Notes: generated by a model not told the origin, from the sequence alone. Shown: positions 50,990 to 60,922, numbered from the stretch's first letter. The stretch is 64,000 nucleotides of DNA from Cronobacter muytjensii ATCC 51329 (GCF_001277195.1 NZ_CP012268.1:1488001-1552000); one strand, 5' to 3'. A program made the numbers and translations.

Positions 50990-52669
50990 TTAGTGTGCGG
51001 CTAAGGCCGCGTGGCTGTCCGGGAAGAACGCGAGACGCCCAGGGATGGGCTGGACGCCTGCGCGCGCCAGCGTGCGCAGCGGCTGGAATTCCAGATGACA
51101 CAGGCGCAGCTCGCAGCCCTCCGGCAGGCGTTCAATAAAGCGCTGTAACGCATCAAGACCGCCTGCATCCAGCACCGGCACCGCGTCCCACTGCATCACG
51201 ATAACCCGTTTGCCCGCCGCCTGCGCCAGCAGCGGCGTAAAGACGCCTTCCGCCGCGGCGAAAAACAGCGGCCCGGTTATCCGTACGGCCAGCGTGTCAT
51301 CCGGCACGCTAACGTTAAGCGGTGCAACCCGCGTCATCCGCGCCACCCGGCGCATAAACAGCAGCGAGGCCAGCACCACGCCGACGCTGATGGCGATAAC
51401 CATATCAAACAGCACCGTCAGCGACATGCACAGCAGCATCACGATGATATCGTCCTGCGGCGCGCGGCGCAGCAGGCCGATAACCTTATGCGCCTCGCTC
51501 ATGTTCCACGCCACCATCAAAAGTAGCGCGGCCATCGCCGAGAGCGGCAGCCACGAGAGCAGCGGCGCCAGCGCCAGCAGGGCCAGCAGCACCAGCAGCG
51601 CGTGAAAAACGGCAGCGACAGGCGAGGTGGCCCCGGCGCGCACATTCGCCGCCGAGCGGGCGATGGCGGCAGTCGCGGTGATACCGCCAAAAAACGGCGC
51701 CACCAGATTGCCGAGCCCCTGACCGATAAGCTCGCTGTTCGCGTTATGACGCGTGCCGGTCATGCCGTCCAGCACCACCGCGCACAGCAGCGACTCGATA
51801 GCCCCGAGCATCGCCATCGAAAACGCGGCGGGCAGCAGGGCGCGCAGCGAATCGAGGCTCAGCGTAAAGCCTGAGCCCGGCAGATCCCACGGCAGCATCA
51901 GCTGCGGCAGAAGCGGTGGAATGCCGCTGCCCTGGGTGCCGTCCGCGAGCAGGTAGTGGAAGCGCGAGCCGATGGTGGCAACGTTGCCGCCAAGCAGATG
52001 CACAATACCCATGACCGCGCAGCCCGCCAGCAGCGCAGGTAAATGCCCCGGCAGCCGGATGCCAAGACGCGGCCAGAGGATCAGCACTGCCAGCGTGACA
52101 ACACCGATCGCCGCATCGCCGGCGTTAAAACCCGGCAGCGCCATCGCCAGCGCCGCCACTTTCGGCAGATAGTGTTCCGGCACGTGCGCCATCTCAAGGC
52201 CGAAGAAATCTTTGATCTGCATGGTGGCGATGGTAATACCGATGCCGGAGGTAAAGCCGAGCGTCACCGGCAGCGGAATATATTCGATCAGCCGCCCGAA
52301 GCGCGCGAGGCCAAACAGCACCAGGAACACGCCGGACATGAGCGTCGCCACCAGCAGGCCCGACAGCCCGAACTGCTGGGCGACAGGATAGAGGATTACA
52401 ACAAACGCGGCGGTTGGCCCGGAGACGCTAAAGCGCGACCCGCCGCTCAGCGCGATCACGATCCCGGCGACGGCAGAGGTATAAAGTCCGTACTGCGGCG
52501 GCACGCCACTGCCGATAGCCAGCGCCATTGCGAGCGGAATGGCGATGATCCCGACTGTGATACCCGCAATCAGGTCGCGGCTCAGCCGGGAAAGCGTGTA
52601 TTTTTCACGCCAGCAGGCCTCCACCAGCGCGCGGAAAGGAAGAATTTGCGAAAGATACTGAGTGTTCAC
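50990..52669 (-). CDS. dauA: DauA (YchM), SulP-family C4-dicarboxylate transporter with STAS domain
   Basis: 559 residues, the E. coli length. An inner-membrane SLC26/SulP transporter that takes up succinate aerobically at acid pH and also affects DctA. The membrane domain (about 25-430) holds the SulP signature PLAMALAIGSGVPPQYGLYTSAVAG; the C-terminal cytoplasmic STAS domain (about 440-550, MQWDAVPVLDAGGLDALQRFI) is present. E. coli places it between ychH and prs, as here. Confidence 0.95.
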   Translation of the reverse strand: MNTQYLSQILPFRALVEACWREKYTLSRLSRDLIAGITVGIIAIPLAMALAIGSGVPPQYGLYTSAVAGIVIALSGGSRFSVSGPTAAFVVILYPVAQQFGLSGLLVATLMSGVFLVLFGLARFGRLIEYIPLPVTLGFTSGIGITIATMQIKDFFGLEMAHVPEHYLPKVAALAMALPGFNAGDAAIGVVTLAVLILWPRLGIRLPGHLPALLAGCAVMGIVHLLGGNVATIGSRFHYLLADGTQGSGIPPLLPQLMLPWDLPGSGFTLSLDSLRALLPAAFSMAMLGAIESLLCAVVLDGMTGTRHNANSELIGQGLGNLVAPFFGGITATAAIARSAANVRAGATSPVAAVFHALLVLLALLALAPLLSWLPLSAMAALLLMVAWNMSEAHKVIGLLRRAPQDDIIVMLLCMSLTVLFDMVIAISVGVVLASLLFMRRVARMTRVAPLNVSVPDDTLAVRITGPLFFAAAEGVFTPLLAQAAGKRVIVMQWDAVPVLDAGGLDALQRFIERLPEGCELRLCHLEFQPLRTLARAGVQPIPGRLAFFPDSHAALAAH

Positions 52670-52749
52670 GATACGCGGTCCATGATCTCATCATCTCAAT
52701 CAATATATGATGATGAATTGATAAATCATACAAATAAAAATAAAGGAAT

Positions 52750-52775
52750 AAAAAAACCCGCCGTAGCGGGTTTTT
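52750..52775. terminator. Terminator after prs
   Basis: Arms AACCCGC (52755-52761) and GCGGGTT (52766-52772) flanked by A and T runs; ends the leftward ispE-prs transcript. Confidence 0.88.
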
Positions 52776-52788
52776 AAGCACAGTCCGA

Positions 52789-53736
52789 TTAATGTTCGAA
52801 CATAGCGGAGATAGATTCTTCGTTGCTGATACGACGAATCGCCTCGGCCAGCATGCCGGAGAGGGTCAGGGTGCGCACGTTGGGCAGCGCCTTGATCTCT
52901 TCCGCCAGCGGGATAGTGTCGCAAACCACCACTTCATCAATCACGGAGTTGCGCAGGTTGTTAAGCGCGTTACCGGAGAAGATAGGGTGGGTGGCGTAGG
53001 CGAAAACACGTTTCGCGCCGCGCTCTTTCAGCGCTTCCGCGGCTTTGCACAGGGTGCCGCCGGTGTCGATCATGTCGTCAACCAGTACGCAGTCGCGGCC
53101 TGCCACGTCACCGATGATATGCATCACCTGAGAGACGTTGGCGCGCGGACGGCGCTTGTCGATAATCGCCATGTCGGTGTCGTTAAGCAGTTTAGCGATG
53201 GCGCGGGCGCGCACCACGCCGCCGATGTCCGGAGAAACCACGATCGGGTTATCCAGGTTCTGCTGCAGCATATCTTCCAGCAGAATCGGGCTGCCGAATA
53301 CGTTGTCTACCGGCACATCGAAGAAGCCCTGAATCTGTTCTGCGTGCAGGTCCACAGTGAGAACGCGGTCAACCCCAACGCTTGACAGGAAATCCGCCAC
53401 CACTTTCGCGGTGATCGGCACACGCGCAGAACGCACGCGACGGTCCTGACGGGCATAACCAAAATAGGGGATAACGGCGGTAATACGACCTGCGGAAGCG
53501 CGGCGCAGGGCGTCGACCATAACAACCAGTTCCATCAGGTTGTCGTTGGTGGGGGCACAAGTGGACTGGATGATGAAAATATCACCACCGCGTACATTTT
53601 CATTGATTTGTACGCTGACTTCGCCGTCGCTAAAGCGACCGACAGCAGCGTCGCCGAGGGAAGTGTACAGGCGGTTGGCAATACGTTGTGCTAGTTCCGG
53701 GGTGGCGTTACCAGCAAAAAGCTTCATATCAGGCAC
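52789..53736 (-). CDS. prs: Prs, ribose-phosphate pyrophosphokinase
   Basis: Makes PRPP from ribose 5-phosphate and ATP for nucleotide, His, Trp and NAD synthesis. GTG 53736 (VPDMKLFAGN) gives 315 residues, the E. coli length and start; GAGG lies upstream. The long frame continuing to 53931 is not expected to be translated. PRPP motif CVLVDDMIDTGGTL (about 215-228) and the flexible loop YARQDRRVRSARVPI are present. Downstream of ispE by 127 bp, as in E. coli, where that long leader is conserved. Confidence 0.97.
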   Translation of the reverse strand: MPDMKLFAGNATPELAQRIANRLYTSLGDAAVGRFSDGEVSVQINENVRGGDIFIIQSTCAPTNDNLMELVVMVDALRRASAGRITAVIPYFGYARQDRRVRSARVPITAKVVADFLSSVGVDRVLTVDLHAEQIQGFFDVPVDNVFGSPILLEDMLQQNLDNPIVVSPDIGGVVRARAIAKLLNDTDMAIIDKRRPRANVSQVMHIIGDVAGRDCVLVDDMIDTGGTLCKAAEALKERGAKRVFAYATHPIFSGNALNNLRNSVIDEVVVCDTIPLAEEIKALPNVRTLTLSGMLAEAIRRISNEESISAMFEH

Positions 53737-53863
53737 GAGAAGAACCTCAGGCATGCGTCCAGTGGTGGATGGCGGCGCCGCAAAACGCGACAGGAAGCAG
53801 GTTCGCCATCCAGGCGGTGTATTTAAAGAGCATGGCGCAACGTCTGGAACAGGGGTGACGTTG

Positions 53864-54730
53864 TCACCAGGACTCAGTTTGCCCGGCGATGGCTTGCTGT
53901 AACGGAGAGTGGTTGACGCCTCGCGCAACAAAACCTTTCAGCCATTCCGGGGCTTTCTCAAGCACCCGGCGGGCCTCGGATTCGGTGTTAAATTCAGCAA
54001 ACACACAAGCTCCGGTGCCGGTCAGGCGCGACGGCGCGTATTCTAACAGCCAGGAAAGCGCGGCATCAACCTCACGAAAACGTTTTCTTGCGATATGCTC
54101 GCAATCGTTGCGAAATTCACATTTCAGCAACGTTTCCATTGACCGGACGGGCGTATCGCGCGTCAGCTCAGGATCGGTAAAAATCACCGGTGTCGGAATG
54201 CTGACGCCAGGGTGCGCCACCAGATACCATTTCTCCGGCGGGGAGGCGGGCGTCAGAAGCTCCCCAACGCCTTCAGCGAACGCCGCCCGACCACGCACGA
54301 AGACCGGCACGTCGGCGCCGAGGCGCACGCCAAGCGTTGCCAGCGCGTCTTCGCTAAGCCCGGTCTGCCAGAGATGATTGAGCGCCACCAGCACCGTCGC
54401 GGCGTTCGATGAACCGCCGCCGAGCCCGCCGCCCATCGGCAGACGCTTTTCAACCCCGAGATCCGCGCCGGCGCCCTGGGGCAGCCGTCCGGCCTCGCGG
54501 GCGTGCGTCATCAGCAGTCGCGCGGCGCGCATGATTAAATTGTCTTCTTCCGCCACACCGTCAAAGGGCGTCACCAGGCGCAACTGCCCGTCGCGGCGCG
54601 GCGTAATCAGCACCGTGTCGCCATAGTCGAGAAACTGAAACAGCGTTTGCAGATTGTGATAGCCGTCCTCGCGACGACCAGTGATATATAAGAAGAGATT
54701 AAGCTTCGCCGGAGAGGGCCAACGGGTCAT
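53864..54730 (-). CDS. ispE: IspE, 4-diphosphocytidyl-2-C-methyl-D-erythritol kinase
   Basis: GHMP kinase of the MEP isoprenoid pathway, phosphorylating CDP-ME. 288 residues (E. coli 283). Conserved PSPAKLNLFLYI (5-16, catalytic Lys) and the Gly-rich ATP loop LPMGGGLGGGSSNAATVL (about 95-112). The start ATG overlaps the lolB stop by one base (TAATG), so the genes are translationally coupled. Confidence 0.97.
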   Translation of the reverse strand: MTRWPSPAKLNLFLYITGRREDGYHNLQTLFQFLDYGDTVLITPRRDGQLRLVTPFDGVAEEDNLIMRAARLLMTHAREAGRLPQGAGADLGVEKRLPMGGGLGGGSSNAATVLVALNHLWQTGLSEDALATLGVRLGADVPVFVRGRAAFAEGVGELLTPASPPEKWYLVAHPGVSIPTPVIFTDPELTRDTPVRSMETLLKCEFRNDCEHIARKRFREVDAALSWLLEYAPSRLTGTGACVFAEFNTESEARRVLEKAPEWLKGFVARGVNHSPLQQAIAGQTESW

Positions 54731-55353
54731 TATTTAACAATCCAGTTATCCATTTTCAGCTTGATGCGCTGATCGCCTTCGCGCAGCTCCAGGTTCGACG
54801 GCATCGCTGGCTGGGTTTTCGTGTCGTAGCCGCCGTAAACCACTTTCCAGGTTTTGCCGTTCTGCGTGTAGTTGACTTCACGCAGGCGGTACTGGTCGTC
54901 GAGCGAATAATCAGTCGCGTCGCCCGGCAGGCCGACAATCCACTGGCGCAGGCTGTTGAGCGGAATCGGCATGCCGGTCAGCTTGCCAATCATCTCTTCC
55001 GCGTCCGTCGCCTGATAATGCTGGCCTTTGTTATCCACCAGCTCAACCGCGCCCGGCTTTGCATTCAGCTCAAGCTCGGTGCTGCCGAGCGGGTTGGTGA
55101 GCAGCAGGCGATAGTTTTCTTTACCGGTCTGCTGCCAGAAGAAGCGCGCATAGACTTTCTGCTGATCGGAAAGCCAGGCGAAGGCGCCGCGGGTCTGGAA
55201 CTGGGCCAGGTTTTTTACCTGCTCCTGATGCTGTCGCCACTGGGAGGAGTCGGGGCTTTTGCCGGGGCCTTGCGGGGCATGGCTGACGCAGGCGGTCAGC
55301 ACCAGGCTCGCCAGTGGGGCGAGAGACCAAAAACGCACAGAAGAAATCGCCAT
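54730..55353 (-). CDS. lolB: LolB, outer-membrane lipoprotein receptor
   Basis: Receives lipoproteins from LolA at the outer membrane and inserts them. ATG 55353 gives 207 residues as in E. coli, with a signal peptide and lipobox LTAC (Cys22 by this start). The frame runs 15 codons further upstream, but those would replace the normal signal. LolB core blocks: QTRGAFAWLSDQQKVYARFFWQQ, LLTNPLGSTELEL, and the C-terminal IKLKMDNWIVK. Divergent from hemA, 199 bp apart, as in E. coli. Confidence 0.96.
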   Translation of the reverse strand: MAISSVRFWSLAPLASLVLTACVSHAPQGPGKSPDSSQWRQHQEQVKNLAQFQTRGAFAWLSDQQKVYARFFWQQTGKENYRLLLTNPLGSTELELNAKPGAVELVDNKGQHYQATDAEEMIGKLTGMPIPLNSLRQWIVGLPGDATDYSLDDQYRLREVNYTQNGKTWKVVYGGYDTKTQPAMPSNLELREGDQRIKLKMDNWIVK

Positions 55354-55552
55354 AACAGGAACAAATCCTTGATGTTGATTGAGGTTATAACCCTTCATGC
55401 TAGCGTCCGGGGCTAAGGGCGTCTATGGTCAAGTTGTCTTAAATCATGAATCTGTCTATTACTCCAAAAGAGGCGGTTCTCTTTTATTGACCTTACGCAT
55501 CCTGTATGATGCGCACAGCAAACCTTATCAACGCTGGTACTATTCCCGCTCC

Positions 55553-56809
55553 ATGACTCTGTTAGCTCTCGGCATCAACCACAAAACGGCTCCTGTTTCG
55601 CTGCGAGAACGCGTGACGTTTTCGCCGGATACGCTCGACCAGGCGCTGGAAAGCCTGCTGTCGCAGCCGATGGTGCAGGGCGGGGTGGTGCTTTCTACGT
55701 GCAACCGCACGGAGCTTTATCTGAGCGTTGAAGAACAGGACAACCTGCACGATAAACTGGTCCGCTGGCTGTGCGATTACCACAAGCTTGATGAAGCGGA
55801 AGTGCGCAACAGTCTTTACTGGCACCACGATAACGACGCGGTCAGCCACCTGATGCGCGTCGCCAGCGGGCTGGATTCGCTGGTGCTCGGCGAGCCGCAG
55901 ATTTTAGGCCAGGTGAAAAAAGCCTTTGCCGATTCTGGTCGCGGCCATGCCAACGCCAGCGAACTGGAGCGCATGTTCCAGAAGTCCTTCTCGGTTGCCA
56001 AACGCGTGCGTACCGAAACCGATATCGGCGCCAGTGCTGTTTCGGTGGCGTTCGCCGCCTGTACGCTGGCGCGCCAGATTTTCGAATCGCTCTCAACAGT
56101 CACTGTCATGCTGGTCGGCGCGGGCGAAACCATCGAACTGGCGGCTCGTCACCTGCGCGAACACCACGTTCAGAAGATGATTATCGCTAACCGCACCCGC
56201 GAGCGCGCCCAGCGCCTGGCGGATGAAGTGGGCGCGGAAGTTATCGGGCTTGGCGAGATAGACGAACGGCTGAAAGACGCCGATATCATTATCAGCTCCA
56301 CCGCGAGTCCGCTGCCGATTATCGGCAAAGGAATGATGGAGCGCGCGCTGAAGGCCCGCCGCAACCAGCCGATGCTGCTGGTGGATATCGCGGTGCCGCG
56401 TGATGTCGAGCCGGAAGTTGGCAAACTTGCCAACGCCTACCTGTACAGCGTCGACGATCTCCAGAGCATCATCCAGCACAACATGGCGCAGCGTAAAGCG
56501 GCGGCGGTGCAGGCGGAGTCTATCGTCGAGCAGGAAGCCCACGAATTTATGGCCTGGTTGCGCGCCCAGAGCGTCAGCGAGACCATCCGTGAATACCGCG
56601 CGCAGGCCGAGCAGGTGCGCGAAGAGCTCACCAGCAAAGCGCTGGCCGCGCTGCGCGCCGGCGGCGACGCCGAAGCCATCATGCAGGATCTGGCGCGCCG
56701 GCTGACCAACCGCCTGATCCACACCCCAACCAAATCTCTTCAGCAGGCTGCCCGTGACGGGGATGATGAACGCCTGCATATTCTGCGCAACAGCCTCGGG
56801 CTGGAGTAG
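55553..56809 (+). CDS. hemA: HemA, glutamyl-tRNA reductase
   Basis: First committed step of C5-pathway heme synthesis, reducing glutamyl-tRNA to glutamate-1-semialdehyde with NADPH. ATG 55553 gives 418 residues, as in E. coli; the open frame upstream is noncoding leader. Catalytic Cys50 is in LSTCNRTELYLS. NADPH domain GAGETIELAARHL and the C-terminal dimerisation helices follow. The N-terminal MTLLALGINHK is the heme-regulated degradation region in enterobacteria. First gene of the hemA-prfA-prmC unit. Confidence 0.97.
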   Translation: MTLLALGINHKTAPVSLRERVTFSPDTLDQALESLLSQPMVQGGVVLSTCNRTELYLSVEEQDNLHDKLVRWLCDYHKLDEAEVRNSLYWHHDNDAVSHLMRVASGLDSLVLGEPQILGQVKKAFADSGRGHANASELERMFQKSFSVAKRVRTETDIGASAVSVAFAACTLARQIFESLSTVTVMLVGAGETIELAARHLREHHVQKMIIANRTRERAQRLADEVGAEVIGLGEIDERLKDADIIISSTASPLPIIGKGMMERALKARRNQPMLLVDIAVPRDVEPEVGKLANAYLYSVDDLQSIIQHNMAQRKAAAVQAESIVEQEAHEFMAWLRAQSVSETIREYRAQAEQVREELTSKALAALRAGGDAEAIMQDLARRLTNRLIHTPTKSLQQAARDGDDERLHILRNSLGLE

Positions 56810-56846
56810 CACAACACAATTCTAATTACAGGGTGATCTACCGCCT

Positions 56847-57929
56847 ATGAAGCCTTCTATCGTTGCCAAACTGGAAGCCTTGCAGGAGCGTCATGAAGAA
56901 GTTCAGGCTCTGCTGGGCGATGCGGGTACGCTTGCCGACCAGGAGCGTTTTCGCGCGCTGTCGCGTGAGTATGCCCAGCTGAGCGACGTTTCGCGCTGTT
57001 TCCTTGAGTGGCGCCAGGTACAGGAAGATATGGAAACCGCGCGTCTGATGTTAAGCGACCCGGAAATGCGCGATATGGCGCAGGATGAGCTGCTTGACGC
57101 GAAAGCGAAAGGCGAAGCGCTGGAGCAGGAGCTTCAGCTGTTGCTGTTGCCAAAAGATCCGGACGACGAGCGCAACGCCTTCGTGGAAGTGCGTGCGGGC
57201 ACTGGCGGCGATGAAGCCGCGCTGTTCGCAGGCGATCTCTTTCGCATGTATAGCCGTTACGCCGAATCCCGCCGCTGGCGTGTGGAGATCATGAGCGCCA
57301 GCGAAGGCGAGCATGGCGGCTATAAAGAAGTCATCGCCAAAATCAGCGGCGAGGGCGTCTACGGGCGGCTGAAATTCGAATCCGGCGGTCATCGTGTCCA
57401 GCGCGTGCCGGCGACGGAATCCCAGGGCCGCATTCACACGTCTGCGTGCACCGTGGCGGTGATGCCGGAACTGCCGGAAGCCGAACTGCCGGATATCAAC
57501 CCGGCAGATTTGCGTATCGATACCTTCCGCTCCTCCGGCGCGGGCGGTCAGCACGTTAACACCACCGATTCCGCCATTCGTATCACCCACCTGCCGACCG
57601 GCATCGTGGTCGAGTGCCAGGATGAACGCTCGCAGCATAAAAACAAAGCCAAAGCGTTGGCGGTGCTGGGCGCGCGCATTCACGCCGCTGAAGTGGCGAA
57701 ACGCCAGCAGGCGGAAGCCTCGACGCGTCGTAACCTGCTGGGCAGCGGCGATCGTTCCGATCGCAACCGCACGTACAACTTCCCGCAGGGCCGCGTGACC
57801 GATCACCGTATCAACCTGACGCTCTACCGCCTCGACGAAGTGATGGAAGGCAAGCTGGATGCGCTTATCGAGCCGATAATCCAGGAACATCAGGCGGATC
57901 AACTGGCGGCGCTGGCCGAGCAGGAGTGA
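56847..57929 (+). CDS. prfA: PrfA, peptide chain release factor 1
   Basis: 360 residues. Recognises UAA and UAG; the codon-reading PxT-type loop (PATESQGRIHTS, about 188-199) and the GGQ motif of SSGAGGQHVNTTDSA (about 230-244) are intact. The GGQ glutamine is the target of PrmC, encoded next. 37 bp after hemA. Stop overlaps the prmC start (TGATG). Confidence 0.97.
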   Translation: MKPSIVAKLEALQERHEEVQALLGDAGTLADQERFRALSREYAQLSDVSRCFLEWRQVQEDMETARLMLSDPEMRDMAQDELLDAKAKGEALEQELQLLLLPKDPDDERNAFVEVRAGTGGDEAALFAGDLFRMYSRYAESRRWRVEIMSASEGEHGGYKEVIAKISGEGVYGRLKFESGGHRVQRVPATESQGRIHTSACTVAVMPELPEAELPDINPADLRIDTFRSSGAGGQHVNTTDSAIRITHLPTGIVVECQDERSQHKNKAKALAVLGARIHAAEVAKRQQAEASTRRNLLGSGDRSDRNRTYNFPQGRVTDHRINLTLYRLDEVMEGKLDALIEPIIQEHQADQLAALAEQE

Positions 57930-58771
57930 TGGAGTATCAGCAGTGGCTGAAACAGGCCATCCACCGCCTCACTGAAAGCGAATCGCCGCGCCGCGACGCG
58001 GAAATCCTGCTGGGTTTTGTAACCGGCAGGACGCGCACGTTTATCCTCGCCTTTGGCGAAACCGCGCTGACTGACGATGAGCTCACGCGGCTCGATGCCC
58101 TGCTGGCGCGCCGCGTCCAGGGCGAGCCGGTGGCGTATCTGACAGGCCAGCGCGAATTCTGGTCGTTGCCGCTTGAGGTCTCTGCGGCGACGCTTATCCC
58201 CCGTCCCGATACCGAATGTCTGGTGGAGCAGGCGCTGGCGCGTCTGCCCGCCGCGCCGTGTCGAATTCTCGATCTTGGCACGGGCACCGGCGCAATTGCG
58301 CTGGCGCTCGCCTCTGAGCGGCCCGACTGTCAGGTGACGGCGCTGGATGTTGTGCCGCAGGCTGTTGAGCTTGCAAAACGCAACGCGCAGCGGCTTGGCA
58401 TCGATAACGTCACTGTTTTGCAAAGTCACTGGTTTTGCGCACTGACGGACGCGCGTTTTTCGCTTATTGTCAGCAATCCTCCGTATATCGACGGCGACGA
58501 TCCGCATCTGACGCAGGGCGATGTGCGTTTTGAGCCCAAAAGCGCGCTGGTGGCGCAAAACGCGGGGCTTGCCGATCTCGACGCGATAATCGCCGGGGCG
58601 CGCCGCTTCCTTGAAAACGACGGCTGGTTACTGTTAGAACATGGCTGGCGACAGGGCGAGGCGGTGCGTGCGCTTTTCACACGCGCGGGTTACCAGGGCG
58701 TCGAAACCTGCCGCGACTACGGCGGCAACGAGCGTCTGACGCTGGGACATTATCGCAACACACAGGAGTAG
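57929..58771 (+). CDS. prmC: PrmC, release factor glutamine methyltransferase
   Basis: 280 residues (E. coli 277). Methylates the GGQ glutamine of RF1 and RF2. SAM motif I DLGTGTGAIALAL (about 114-126) and the catalytic NPPY motif (VSNPPYID, about 183-190) are present. ATG 57929 overlaps the prfA TGA by one base; a GTG one codon earlier is possible. Cotranscription with its substrate's gene is conserved in enterobacteria. Confidence 0.97.
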   Translation: MEYQQWLKQAIHRLTESESPRRDAEILLGFVTGRTRTFILAFGETALTDDELTRLDALLARRVQGEPVAYLTGQREFWSLPLEVSAATLIPRPDTECLVEQALARLPAAPCRILDLGTGTGAIALALASERPDCQVTALDVVPQAVELAKRNAQRLGIDNVTVLQSHWFCALTDARFSLIVSNPPYIDGDDPHLTQGDVRFEPKSALVAQNAGLADLDAIIAGARRFLENDGWLLLEHGWRQGEAVRALFTRAGYQGVETCRDYGGNERLTLGHYRNTQE

Positions 58772-58777
58772 GGCAGC

Positions 58778-59173
58778 ATGGCCGCTTACTTTGCAGTAAA
58801 ACACTTACATCTTCTGACGGTGGCTATTTCCATCAGTCTTTTTATTTTGCGCTACTGGTGGCAATACCGCGGCTCGGCGATGTCGGGCAAGCGCTGGGTA
58901 CGCATTGTGCCGCACGTCAACGACACCGTGCTGCTCGGCAGCGGCGTCGCGCTGGTGCTGATCACCCATTTTTATCCGTTCACCCCGCAGGGCGCGTGGC
59001 TGACTGAAAAACTCTTTGGCGTTATCATCTACATCGTTTTAGGCTTTATCGCGCTCGGGCGTCGCCCGCGCAGCCAGCAGGTTCGCTGGGTAGCTTTCCT
59101 GCTTGGGCTGGTGGTGCTCTACATCATCGTGAAACTCGCCACCACCAAAATACCGCTATTGGGGTTAATATGA
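58778..59173 (+). CDS. sirB2: SirB2 (YchQ) family membrane protein
   Basis: 131 residues, four predicted transmembrane helices (about 10-26, 46-62, 75-92, 105-125). SirB family, named from Salmonella; function unknown. GAGTAGGGCAGC precedes the ATG. Stop overlaps sirB1 (ATGA). Position between prmC and sirB1 as in E. coli. Confidence 0.95.
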   Translation: MAAYFAVKHLHLLTVAISISLFILRYWWQYRGSAMSGKRWVRIVPHVNDTVLLGSGVALVLITHFYPFTPQGAWLTEKLFGVIIYIVLGFIALGRRPRSQQVRWVAFLLGLVVLYIIVKLATTKIPLLGLI

Positions 59174-59979
59174 AGTCGTTGGCCGATTTTCAGTTTAACA
59201 ACGCGCCGCTCTGTGACGGCATGATTCTGGTTTCACAGCATATTCGCGACGATTTTCCGGCGCAGGATGTTTACGACCAGCTGGAGAGCCTGGTGCGTCT
59301 GGCCCGCGAAGAGATTTGCCAGGGCTCGCATCAGGACTCGCAGCTTGAGCGTCTGCTGGAGTTGTTCTATGGCGAATGGGGCTTTAGCGACGCGCGCGGC
59401 GTCTACCGTCTCTCTGACGCCCTGTGGCTCGACAAAGTGCTGAAAAATCGCCAGGGCAGCGCGGTCTCGCTCGGGGCTATCCTGCTGTGGATCGCAGGCC
59501 GTCTCGATATTCCGCTCATGCCGGTGATTTTCCCGACGCAGCTTATTCTGCGCGCCGACTGGATGGATGGCGAAATGTGGCTCATCAATCCATTTAACGG
59601 TGAGACGCTTGACGAACATACGCTCGAAGTCTGGCTCAAGGGCAATATCAGCCCGGTGGCCGAGCTGTATATGGATGACCTCGAAGAGTCCGAACATATT
59701 CTGGTGATCCGCAAGCTGCTCGATACGCTGAAATCCGCGCTGATGGAAGAGCGGCAGATGGAGCTTGCCCTGCGCGCCAGCGAGGCGTTGCTGGAGTTCA
59801 ATCCGGAAGACCCCTATGAAATCCGCGACCGCGGGCTGATTTATGCCCAGCTCGACTGCGAGCACGTGGCGCTGAATGATTTAAGCTATTTTGTGGAGCA
59901 GTGCCCCGAAGATCCCATTAGCGAGATGATTCGGGCGCAGATTAACTCGATTTCGCATAAGCAGGTTACCCTGCACTAA
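59170..59979 (+). CDS. sirB1: SirB1 (YchA) family protein
   Basis: 269 residues; a transglutaminase-like fold N-terminal domain (about 30-170, LRLSDALWLDKVLKNRQGSAVSLGAILLWIAGRLDIPLMPVIFPT region) and a TPR-like C-terminus (about 180-260, EFNPEDPYEIRDRGLIYAQL). Role unknown; sits in the hemA-kdsA unit of E. coli. Overlaps sirB2 by four bases. Confidence 0.94.
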   Translation: MKSLADFQFNNAPLCDGMILVSQHIRDDFPAQDVYDQLESLVRLAREEICQGSHQDSQLERLLELFYGEWGFSDARGVYRLSDALWLDKVLKNRQGSAVSLGAILLWIAGRLDIPLMPVIFPTQLILRADWMDGEMWLINPFNGETLDEHTLEVWLKGNISPVAELYMDDLEESEHILVIRKLLDTLKSALMEERQMELALRASEALLEFNPEDPYEIRDRGLIYAQLDCEHVALNDLSYFVEQCPEDPISEMIRAQINSISHKQVTLH

Positions 59980-60021
59980 GCGGCGGCAGTGTACCGATTT
60001 ACACAGGATAAAGGCGACAAT

Positions 60022-60876
60022 ATGAAACAAAAAGTGGTTAGCATTGGCGACATTAATGTAGCGAACGATCTTCCGTTCGTACTGTTTGGCGGGATGAACG
60101 TGCTGGAATCGCGCGATCTTGCGATGCGCATCTGTGAGCATTATGTCACCGTGACCCAGAAGCTCGGCATTCCTTACGTCTTCAAAGCCTCTTTTGATAA
60201 AGCCAACCGCTCCTCGATTCACTCTTACCGCGGCCCGGGCCTTGAAGAAGGCATGAAAATTTTCCAGGAACTGAAGCAGACCTTCGGCGTGAAAATCATC
60301 ACCGACGTTCACACCGCCGAGCAGGCGCAGCCGGTCGCGGATGTGGTGGATGTTATCCAGCTGCCGGCGTTCCTGGCCCGTCAGACCGATCTCGTCGAAG
60401 CGATGGCGAAAACCGGTGCCGTTATCAACGTCAAAAAACCGCAGTTCATCAGCCCCGGCCAGATTGGCAACATCGTGGATAAATTCAAAGAAGGCGGCAA
60501 CGAGCAGGTTATCCTGTGCGATCGCGGCACCAACTTTGGTTACGACAACCTTGTCGTTGACATGCTGGGTTTTGGCGTCATGAAGAAAGTCTCTGGCAAC
60601 GCGCCGGTAATCTTTGACGTCACCCACGCGCTGCAGTGCCGCGACCCGTTCGGCGCCGCGTCCAGCGGTCGTCGCGCTCAGGTAACGGAGCTTGCCCGCG
60701 CCGGCATGGCGACCGGTATCGCCGGTCTGTTTATCGAAGCGCACCCGGACCCGGAAAACGCGAAATGCGACGGCCCGTCCGCGCTGCCGCTCGCGAAACT
60801 GGAAGCGTTCCTCACGCAGATCAAAGCCATCGACGATCTGGTGAAAAGCTTCCCGGAACTCGACACCGAGCATTAA
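60022..60876 (+). CDS. kdsA: KdsA, 3-deoxy-D-manno-octulosonate 8-phosphate synthase
   Basis: Condenses PEP with arabinose 5-phosphate in Kdo synthesis for lipopolysaccharide. ATG 60022 gives 284 residues, as in E. coli, with AAAGGCGACA upstream. Conserved FGGMNVLESRD, KASFDKANRSS, PAFLARQTDL and DVTHALQCR are present. Last gene of the unit; terminator 60897. Convergent with chaA. Confidence 0.97.
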   Translation: MKQKVVSIGDINVANDLPFVLFGGMNVLESRDLAMRICEHYVTVTQKLGIPYVFKASFDKANRSSIHSYRGPGLEEGMKIFQELKQTFGVKIITDVHTAEQAQPVADVVDVIQLPAFLARQTDLVEAMAKTGAVINVKKPQFISPGQIGNIVDKFKEGGNEQVILCDRGTNFGYDNLVVDMLGFGVMKKVSGNAPVIFDVTHALQCRDPFGAASSGRRAQVTELARAGMATGIAGLFIEAHPDPENAKCDGPSALPLAKLEAFLTQIKAIDDLVKSFPELDTEH

Positions 60877-60896
60877 CTGACCCGGTCGTAAAAAGC

Positions 60897-60922
60897 AAAA
60901 CCCCGCATAGCGGGGTTTTTTT
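60897..60922 (+). terminator. Terminator after kdsA
   Basis: Stem AACCCCGC/GCGGGGTT with loop ATA and seven Ts. Confidence 0.92.

Noticed and set aside
53737..53931. 65-codon N-terminal extension of Prs
   Set aside because: The GTG at 53736 reproduces the E. coli start and length; the extension is the conserved leader between ispE and prs.
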